Assembly: GCF_020882245.1 (NCBI RefSeq)
Contig: NC_083598.1
Location: 56,829,858-56,893,857, forward strand
Direction of reading: 5' to 3'
DNA: 64,000 nucleotides
Source of the DNA: Rhopalosiphum padi
Lineage: Eukaryota; Arthropoda; Insecta; Hemiptera; Aphididae
In this document: positions 55,845 to 64,000 of the stretch, piece by piece
Position numbering within the stretch: position 1 is the first letter of the stretch
Layout: each line of letters begins with the position of its first letter
Translations under genes and position numbers: made by a program
Notes under the pieces: generated by a model
What the model was told of the DNA's origin: nothing
Database searches by the model: none
Seen by the model: the letters and a program-made list of their open reading frames with translations, nothing else

Positions 55845-58800
55845 TTGTTGTTGAACATTAGGTGGCATTACTGTTCCTGGGTTGACACTCGGATGTTGAC
55901 CAAGACCATTCATGCGCATACGTTTTTGATTAGCTGCATGTTGTTGCTGATGACTATGATGACTGCCCGACTGATCAGAATGTGCACCCTAATTAATAAA
56001 ATTTAATAATATAGTAAAATGATGTAAACAATTGAATTTTGATGATTAAGAAAATCAGCTAAACATTTTAAAAAACAGCCCCATGCCTCAAAATGATACT
56101 TCTATACACTTCAGTATCCTAATCATTCATAAGAAAATTAAATATGTTTACGATCCCAACAGTTTGAAATTATTGAAATTATTTTTTATATTACAAATAA
56201 TATTTATAAATAACTTCTAATAATTACTAACATTAAATATATAATTTATGATATACAATTTAGATTATAATAACACTTCTTATCTGATTAATTATATAAT
56301 CAAAATGTTATGTTTAACTATGAATTAAATTTATGACATTGTATCAGAAACTTAGTTTGAAAACGTTTTTATTAATGTTGTCTGATCTGATTTTAGTAAT
56401 AATAAATTTATACTCAAACAATTGTTTTTATTAATACCTATCTACTTGTATACATATATTAAATACTTTAACTAAAAAACACTATTATGATTTGTTAAAA
56501 TGTATGTAAAATCAATAATGCTATATAAAAAGTAGTCAAGAACAAAAAATGTTTACTTAATAACATAATATTATTTAAATGTATTTTTTTATAAAAGTTA
56601 AAAATATGATCTATCAAGACAATAGAATATTTGAAAAATGTTTTTTTGTTTAAAAAAATAAAGAAATAATTATCCACCGCATGCCTATAAGTAAGAAAAA
56701 AATCAATAAATAGTGCACAACCGTGTTACCAAAATTAAATTTATAAGCATTAATTGTAAATATAGTGAGTACAGTACTTACTTGTAATAAATGTAACAAC
56801 TTTAAGACCAATCAATAATAAAAAAACTTAATGTGTATTACCTCTAGCGTAGTGTGATTTAAGCCATGCCAATCATGCAAACTATTAACATAAGCATTGT
56901 TGGTTAAGCTATTACGATGGTCCTGGGTAATACTGATACTGTCAAATCTAGATGTGATACTATTGTTCTTATTATAAATGCGAGTGTTAGAACTATCGAT
57001 TAAGTAACGTCCACGATCATATGCAAAAATCTAGCAAAATAATATTTAAGTCATAAAAGTATTGAAGAGCATGCAATTAAATGTATTAATATGATATGAT
57101 GGTTTATAAAAATGTATTTCTTAAAAGAAGTATAGTTTTTAAAGCAATAGAAAAATCAAAGAGCAAATTTTAAATTTTAAAAACCATGAAATTAAATAAA
57201 AATGAAACATGTTTTGTATTAATAAGTAAATATCAATGACAGCTATCTCAAAATTAAGGTAATGCTCAAGTATCACTTTTTTAAAATTTAAATTTAATTA
57301 TTTTCTTAAAAGTTGTGTTATTTTGATAATTGTTGTGGTAATATATCAGTAATATTATAAAGGCGCCTCTATAAAGTTATTAAATGCTTGCAATAATTAA
57401 TAATATAGAATATTTTTTTTTTTTTTTAGCTACTTCATGGTCTTTTAAATTTAGTCGTGCATTAATAGGAAATCACACATTTATAATTATTTTTTACTTT
57501 CACACAAATAACATAGACCATAGTGCACATATTGAACTAAAAATATGAGAAAGAGCATCAGTAGTCTTTTTTAATCTTTAAGTCATAAATATAACTGCTC
57601 TCGGTACTTCACTTGTTGTAACTACATGGTTAAGAATACTTATTGTGGTATAATATATAAATCTGTTATGAAACAAAGCTTAAGTGTTATAAATTTTCAA
57701 AACAATTATGACTACAATTTAAAAAAAAATAATTTAACTACTTAAATATAAAAATATTCTGTCAACAAAACCAGGTCATATTAATAGACTAATATTGTTT
57801 CTATAATAGCACAATTATAATGTAATAAAAATTAGTGGAGTACAGAAAGCAGTTTTACTATGCTACAAAAACATGCATGTAAGATAGTAACAATCACTTT
57901 CACTATTGCATCTTCAATCTCTTAAAATTATGTAACACTCATACTTGTTGTTAACATTTTACATATGCATAACACAGTCAAAATTATGTATGAAATAATA
58001 GATACCTACAATATTGTTATTTTTAATTTTGGAGTAAAAACTTCTGTTTTCTCAAAAATATTAATACATTAAAAGATATTGACATTTTCTATATTTTTTT
58101 AGTAGATCACTTTACTCTAATGTTAAGAATAATATTACTTTAAATAAATATGACAATGCTATAATCATACAAATGTAAATTAGAAACAACAAATATGACA
58201 TGTAAAACATTATAAGTTATAATAGCAAAGTACTGTTTCTAAATTTATAATAAGTAATTAAAAAACTTATCCATAGAAAATATTTTCCAGTTCTAATTAC
58301 TTTATATTATACTAACACATCCAAATATTAATCATTATGTTGTACTTTGGTTTTAGAATAAAAATTGTTGTTATTTTAAAAATGTCATATGTGAGAGGTA
58401 AATTAATTAAATATTGGTATGATTTTTAAAACATGAAATTATAATCAATAAAATACTACTAAAATAGTTTAATACTTAGTGTTACTACAGTTTGTTACAA
58501 AAACATCAAACAAAACTGTACTATTCGTTAAAAAATAAAAATAAAACATACATTTGTAGCTTGTTGCCTTTTGTCTTTATCATCTTGATCATCATCAGTC
58601 AAAAACTCTCTTTTGGGATATGGTATTGGACACCCAGCAAAGACACTAAAAAATGTGGAATTGTATTACAATTTTAATTAATTTTCATAAAAATAAATAC
58701 TTACTCTGAGGTAGGTGTAGGATCTTCTTGAAAATATGAATCTTGTTTAGCCTGTTCTGAAGTAATTCTTTTGTTAGGATCCATCAGTAATAATTTTTGT

Positions 58801-61800
58801 AACTAAAACAAAATAGATATATTGAAACATTATTTTAATTGGTAATGATGAAGCTTTTAATGTATTTTATTTTATTACTAAATGAAATGCTTTGCTATCT
58901 GGTTTGATTTTATGCCGGTCCATATATTTCACCAGAGAACAATTTGAATAGCTAAAATAATTGAAAATAATAAATTAATTTATATAACTTAGAATTATTG
59001 TATTTAAATATCACAATATTTTATTTGAAATTAATAATCTCTATACTTACTTTGATCGTTTGAAATCTTTCATTAAAGTTTGATGTTCGGGCATCTTTTT
59101 TATGTCTTCCCAATCTTTCTCTTGAGGAAAGCCCATTACATTAAATATTCTAAAACATAGATATACTACTATTATAGTAATATACAGAAATTCTATAATA
59201 TGATTGATTCTAATAATTAAGACATCATTAAAAACTTTCAAAAATAATTTATTAATAATTATATATTTTTTATTATTTTATTAATTAAATGCTGTAAATT
59301 TCAGATGGCATTTTCCACCCCAATATCAATAACTAACAGTAAATATAAAATATAAATAATAAATTATAAAAATGTAATTATGAATGTTTAAAAATCAGTA
59401 AATGAACCAATATGTTCAAATGTATTAAAAATAAGTACTTAATTAATGTTAATTTCTTTAAAATTGAAATATACAAATTTCTTTACAAATATTCATTTGT
59501 ATTACGTATAATGTGTTCAATCACATTACTGAACTTGACTTTATAAATAAGCGTGATTTAACTTTAACTTACCTATCTAATTGATCATGGTGGTAAGGAT
59601 TACTTGTTTTAATATCTTCTTGGCGACAATGAAAAATGGGCTCAGATGTTAATAATTCAGCAAATATACAGCCAATCGCCCAAATATCTAAATTTAATTT
59701 AATATATAAAATTATTAGTAGTAATACACTATGATTAATAAAACAAAGATTGTATTTTAATATTGATAGTAAACTTCTTGATTTTAATGTCAATAACAAA
59801 TAATTATTTCAAATATTTAATTAATATAAAATGATTTTAAAAATAATGATTATTGGCTTATTTGTTTAATAATCTTTGTAAAAAAAAAGCCTTCAAACTT
59901 GTAATAATAAAAAAAAAGATTTTTTGCAGAAATATGTTAATTTAAAATAAATATATAACATGCTAGTTGCTTATTTTATGGTTTATATTGTTTATAATAT
60001 AGTTACCAATAGCTTTAGTGTAATGTCTTGCACCTAATAAAAGTTCAGGAGCTCGATACCAAAAAGTAACTACAACTGGATCAAGATCAGCAAGTGGTTT
60101 TAATGGAGCATTAAAAAGTCGAGCAAACCCCATGTCAGCTATTTTTACACGTCCTCTTTCGGGGCCTTCGCCCATTACTAAAATATTAGCTGGTTTCTAA
60201 AAATTGAAAAAATTATTATTAAGTTATTAAAATAGTTATAAATATATTTACCAAATCTCTATGTAAAACCCAATTAGAATGTAAATAGTGTATTCCGTCA
60301 AGGATTTGAAACAGTAAAGATTTAACCATTCCTTTGGGAACCATTACCGGTTTTTTATTTGCTTTTGCTGCTCTATGAAACTTAATAATATGCTAAAAAA
60401 AAATAGAATGTTATTTTATTAACTTTTAATTAATTGAAACTATTAAAAATTACAAAATAATATTTATATATTTAAAAATATATATAATTTATAATCATTA
60501 ATATCTGTAAAAATAAATGTTTTTAAAAAAATGCTATATATAATATGTATGTTTAATGTTTGTATTAAAAGAATATAAATATTAAATTTCTATTAATTTA
60601 TAATATTTTACAGTTATGTTTTATTTTATTGAGTTATTTGTAAAATGTTTTCTTATATATTGAGGATAATGGTTGTATAAAAAATAGTTACATTAATTAT
60701 GATTTTTTTTTTTTAATAAAAATTTAACTATAAAAAATGTAATGTTTTACATGTTTTATTGACTTTGTTATTTAGTGTTAGTTCATAAACTAACCATATT
60801 ACTTAATTTATTTAGTTTTTTATAATTATCATTTATTCAGTTTAAAACATAACCATGTTGCTCAAGTACTCAAAAAAATGTAAATTTATGCTTAAAAAAA
60901 AATAACAAAATATATTAGACCTTTTATACTATTATAATTGATTTTAAGGAATATAAATTATATATTTTATATTTACTATTTATCAATCACTGCTATTATT
61001 AGCCACTTATCATATACAATTAGAAACAATAAAAATTTAAACACAAATTAATTTTATAATAATTTGTGTGAAATATACTTAACAAATAATAATAATAATA
61101 TAGCTTATAACTTTTTCATACTATTCTATTATTGTAATAATTCTTACCCAAAGATCGTGTTCTGCATAATCAAAGAGCAGCCAAACCTTTCTATCATTAT
61201 GTGACAAAAATACTCTTATTAGATTTATCACATTTGGATGCTTCAATTCACGTAACAACTAAAATAAAAACTATAATTGATTATTTAAATTACAACAAAT
61301 CAGTAAATAAAATTTAAATACAAACAGCAATTTCACGACATGCTGACATTGATAATCCAGTGCCTTCAATTTGTTTCAAAGCAAAGTCTTTACTGTTGTC
61401 CCTAAAAAAGTTAGCATATACAATAACTTTTTAAGATAATCTGATTAAAAAATTAATGGGCAATTAAAATTTTCAGAGCTACAAAATACAAATATTTATC
61501 ATATATTGAGTAGACCACCAATCAAATGTTATTTATTATTAAACAAATAAAATGTATATACTATACCACACCATTATTCTTTAATATTTTAATATGAATA
61601 GTCAATAATGTAATTACTATTTGTTATCAAGGCAAGACAAATGTTAACACTAAATTCACAAACAATTTATTACTGAAATATATGTATTGTTATTTCTGTT
61701 ATTTTGTGATCATTTAGTATTAAAATAATAAATCAAAATGTTATAAGTTATAACCTAAAACTTAATAAATGTCAATAGTGGTTTAAAATAAATAAACAAA

Positions 61801-62104
61801 TACAAACCAAATCAATAATCATATAAGTATTTGGTAAGCTTTAATTAGGTGTTTAATATTAATAATCAAAACAAAAAATATTTATCAAGGTTCTGTGATG
61901 ATAGTACCTTTCATAATTATAAAATTATGTTCCAATCATATTATTGTTTATTCAAAATTTACATTATGTTACGTACCCATCTTTTCTTCTGGCCTTATAT
62001 ACATGACCATATGTACCTCTTCCAACTTTACACCCTTCATAGTCAAACAGCTCTTCCACTTTAGCTCTTTCATTGCCCGTCTTAATTTTGAACTCGTAAT
62101 CCAT
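55476..62104 (-). CDS. Cdk8: Cyclin-dependent kinase 8 (Mediator kinase module), 12 coding exons, complete
   Basis: Serine/threonine kinase that pairs with cyclin C, Med12 and Med13 in the Mediator CDK module and regulates RNA polymerase II transcription in the nucleus. Coding exons, 5' to 3' on the minus strand: 62104-61977, 61401-61326, 61258-61148, 60392-60252, 60196-60007, 59687-59573, 59149-59051, 58951-58879, 58802-58705, 58645-58552, 57030-56842, 55988-55476. Every intron is GT...AG and phases match throughout, giving 608 residues. Seen in the protein: start MDYEFKIK, glycine loop GRGTYGHV (28-35), K52, the CDK8-type helix SMSACRE with E66, HRDLKPAN with D151, DMG (173-175) in place of DFG, and activation segment VVVTFWYRAPE (193-203). 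The numbering equals human CDK8 (464 aa). Extra length comes from a 63-residue exon (376-438) and a Q-rich tail (484-579); the chain ends NYSQRF. Introns of 55-1521 bp show no other gene. The family call is certain; use of exon 11 is inferred from splice signals alone. Confidence 0.96.
55566..55853 (-). repeat. CAG/CAA tract encoding the poly-glutamine tail of Cdk8
   Basis: About 96 codons (residues 484-579), nearly all CAA or CAG, interrupted only by V, S, H and P. The upstream half repeats units of Q3-Q15 separated by single valines. The downstream half repeats a Q/P/H unit (HPQQQQQQPQ, near-identical copies). The stretch 55,767-55,802 is 12 uninterrupted CAG units, the part most prone to length change; elsewhere CAA breaks up the array. 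Insect CDK8 proteins often carry glutamine-rich tails, which fits a disordered Mediator-contacting segment. Confidence 0.95.
56842..57030 (-). CDS. Cdk8: Cdk8 exon 11: unusual 63-codon exon, phase 0 at both ends
   Basis: An open 189-nt segment preceded by TAG and followed by GTAATA. It encodes residues 376-438, beginning IFAYDRGRYLIDSSN and ending NHTTLE. It sits after the conserved kinase C-lobe tail (PYPKREFLTDDDQDDKDKRQQ) and before the HSHQQQ/poly-Q tail. Both ends are phase 0, so skipping it keeps the frame (N375 would join G439). It is rich in N, S, T and aromatic residues and has no glutamine runs, unlike the low-complexity sequence that follows the kinase domain in human and fly CDK8 as I know them. 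I do not recognise any domain. It could be constitutive, a cassette exon, or a recently exonised intron piece. Confidence 0.75.
57031..58551 (-). other. Cdk8 intron 10, 1.5 kb, no gene seen
   Basis: The longest intron of the gene, between exon 10 (donor GTATGT) and exon 11. It is AT-rich with a poly-T run near 57,412-57,428. I found no coding segment or clear transposon in it. Retention would add only seven residues (VCFIFIF) after N375 before a stop, a possible short-tail isoform. Confidence 0.6.
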
Positions 62105-62420
62105 TGAATTAAAATCTTACAATGAACCAAAACACAATGTTTATGATAAGACACATGAATTATTTAGCTGTTGACCTATAACATAAACATTAAGTAGTGC
62201 TTTTAACTACATATTAATATTATATTCAAGACATACAGTTCATTTTTTTGTTTTTATAATTTTTTTTTCAATAGTTATTAAACCATACACACCTATACAG
62301 AACGCCCATAGTTGTGGCAATGATTAACTAATCGGCGGAAAGAACGCACTATCGAGTTTCAATTCAATAAACAATAGGTCAGACAACAATGTATTTTTAA
62401 GACAGTTTTCAATTAAAAAT
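62105..62420 (-). promoter_or_regulatory. Cdk8 5' leader and probable core promoter region
   Basis: Immediately upstream of the Cdk8 start codon (context TTCAATGG). The first 170 nt are AT-rich leader with no in-frame ATG extending the protein. A GC-richer patch at about 62,290-62,360 (minus-strand reading includes ACTATGGGCGTTC and TTCCGCCGATTAG) stands out from the AT-rich surroundings and is a plausible start-site region. No TATA box can be chosen with confidence, and a noncoding first exon cannot be excluded. Confidence 0.4.
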
Positions 62421-63204
62421 GATCACAATATAAATAACCCAATAGATAGATAAATTATAAATGATGAATTTTCTCTTTTAAATTTGACCACTTTTAACAA
62501 CACTGAAACGTAAACAAACTGTATACTGATAACAGAGGCCGGATCGGTATAGCCAACGTTAGGAGATAATAATAATATCATAGGGTAAAGACAACATGTA
62601 TCTCATCTATACATAAATGCTTAAATATAGTTTAATATATTATTTAAACAGTGGGTTTATGAAAGAAATAGAAAAATATATAAGTCCACAAATATATTAG
62701 ATAATATATCTAAATTTATTCGTGTATGAGAGTTTGAGACTATATAATATAACATTTATATATTTTCATATAGTCTATTGTTGTAGTCGTCGTACTAATA
62801 ATATTCAGATTTCAGAGAATAACTAAAATTGTAATTACCTACCTGGCTACCTACTCTTTTAATTTAAATATCAGATTTCGTCAACATTTGAATATGAAAT
62901 GTCCACAACATATATTAAATTTATTTAATAAATTATTATTATTATTAATATTTACTATTATTATTATTAATGTATTTATTTATTTATCTGTTCTATGAAA
63001 TGTCTATAAAAAAAAAATATTATTTAATAATTTTAGATTGTATTAGAGAAGAATAAGCTTGTATAAAATTAAACCTTTTGTTAATTATTTTGTAATTATC
63101 TAATTAAAATATGATTTTAATGTTTTAAATTACTAAAAAATATTAAAAATCTTTATTACGTGTGAATGCTAAATATATTGTATAGGTGAATTACGATGTC
63201 ATCA
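62421..63204. other. AT-rich region upstream of Cdk8
   Basis: Contains a short GC-richer piece (cagaggccggatcggtatag, 62,535-62,554) and an (ATT)n tract near 62,935-62,970. No gene reading away from Cdk8 is visible before the window ends. Confidence 0.45.
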
Positions 63205-63440
63205 CAATATAAAATTCAAATGCTCATAAAAAATTATTGTGGATTTAGATACAAACATATTTTTAATTCAAGTAAATAATGATAACATTTTATGAGGGAT
63301 CATATAGATACCTAATATTATATTTTCAAGCTTTTTGACCTGCAAGCATACATTTCTTAATTGACATTTAAATAGATAAAAATCGAAATAAAGCTTAAAA
63401 AATATAAATAATTTCATTACCATTGCATTTTGTTAAAAAC
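63205..63440 (+). repeat. Probable further fragment of the aphid-type repeat
   Basis: Shares ttcaaatgctcataaaaaat with the copy at 31,495. It continues with aagctttttgacctgcaagc, which I recall as part of longer family members. Assignment rests on one exact 20-bp-scale match plus general resemblance. Confidence 0.4.
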
Positions 63441-63701
63441 TGTTAAAAAATTTTATTGATGTGTGATGCTCTGCTAGTGATCCTAATATTAAGTTATATA
63501 CTTATAGTAGGTAGAGTATTTTGAATAATTTAGACAATGTTTATCAGTTGAAATAAAATAGTTATTTATTAAATAAAAAAAAATACAAGTTTGAGCTTAA
63601 GAGGACCCGCATGTGTTGTCTCTGTCTTACTAACATACATCATAACAAATTTTCGTTCAGCAGAATTACCTATATTTTGAGATGTTAGCTTTAATAATAG
63701 A

Positions 63702-63918
63702 GTAAATTTACCGATTATCAAATTTAAAGGTAAGAATATTATCTAGACATTAACATATGATTTTATTGATATTATCATTTTAAGGTGAGTTATGAACATT
63801 TTAAAGTTGTAATATTTCACATAGCTGTAACTCACTTTAAAATAATAATATCATTAAAAGCATATGTCATTGTCTAGATAATATTCTTACCTTTAAATTT
63901 GATAATAGGTAAATTTAC
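63702..63918. mobile_element. Foldback palindrome, 91-bp arms, 35-bp spacer
   Basis: The left arm 63,702-63,792 and the right arm 63,828-63,918 are inverted copies of equal length, identical at 84 of 91 positions by my alignment (about 92%), with no gaps. Both begin gtaaatttacc on their outer edge and end gagtta at the spacer. The structure would fold into one long hairpin if transcribed. It fits a foldback or MITE-type element. Sequence to the left (63,600-63,700, cttactaacatacatcataa) is not mirrored on the right and may belong to a larger repeat cut by the window edge. Confidence 0.85.
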
Positions 63919-64000
63919 CTATGGCCCAGTGGCCCCGGAACACATTTTATCCAGCCCACAGACAAAGAATACCTAAATAACACATATTACAACAGCATTA

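Noticed and set aside
55536..56006. 156-codon plus-strand leucine-rich open frame, and Val/Ala and Asn/Ser frames over the same place
   Set aside because: They are antisense and shifted readings of the Cdk8 CAG/CAA tract. The open length comes from the triplet repeat.
61849..62154. Three open frames overlapping the first Cdk8 exon
   Set aside because: They are in other registers than the Cdk8 frame (MDYEFKIK...), which alone matches the kinase family.
1..64000. tRNA, rRNA or CRISPR arrays
   Set aside because: No tRNA A/B box pair with a foldable cloverleaf, rRNA-like block or regularly spaced repeat array was seen by eye. A covariance-model scan could still find a small RNA.

Overview
The window reads as 64 kb of AT-rich nuclear DNA from an insect, most likely an aphid. 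Three things point that way: split genes with GT/AG introns, an insect-type Cdk8, and a dispersed repeat (arms reading gattctgaacggag) that I associate from memory with pea-aphid-type genomes. The species is an inference. No bacterial, viral or organellar block is visible.

Only one gene can be annotated with confidence. On the minus strand, 55,476-62,104, is a complete 12-exon gene for cyclin-dependent kinase 8, the kinase of the Mediator CDK module. The twelve exons join without a frameshift into 1,827 nt, that is 608 codons plus a stop. All catalytic landmarks fall at the same residue numbers as in human CDK8 (K52, E66, D151, D173 of a DMG motif). Two features stand out: a 63-codon exon of unknown origin, in phase 0 at both ends, between the kinase domain and the tail; and a tail carrying about 96 residues of almost pure glutamine.

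The first 55 kb hold no complete gene that I can recognise. They are AT-rich intergenic or intronic DNA with a few GC-elevated patches (about 13.6-15.9, 24.1-24.9, 26.8-27.1, 29.3-30.1, 32.1-32.4, 40.4-41.2 and 52.6-53.1 kb), which may be promoters, enhancers or small exons. Two short stretches look like last coding exons of unidentified genes: 18,955-19,045 (plus) and 53,192-53,289 (minus).

Mobile DNA supplies most of the remaining structure. There is a 602-bp defective hAT element with matching inverted ends and a perfect 8-bp target duplication (36,729-37,330). There is the tail of a second hAT transposase (43,795-44,335) and a frameshifted Jockey-like reverse transcriptase (42,849-43,522, minus). 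A family of MITE-like elements with ends resembling CAGGGTGATTCACC, usually next to TA, occurs at 23.0, 38.1, 48.0 and 53.7 kb, and a different short mariner-like MITE lies at 34.5 kb. At least five pieces of the aphid-type dispersed repeat are present, with a sixth more doubtful, and a 91-bp-arm foldback palindrome lies at 63.7-63.9 kb. Dinucleotide and trinucleotide microsatellites are frequent.
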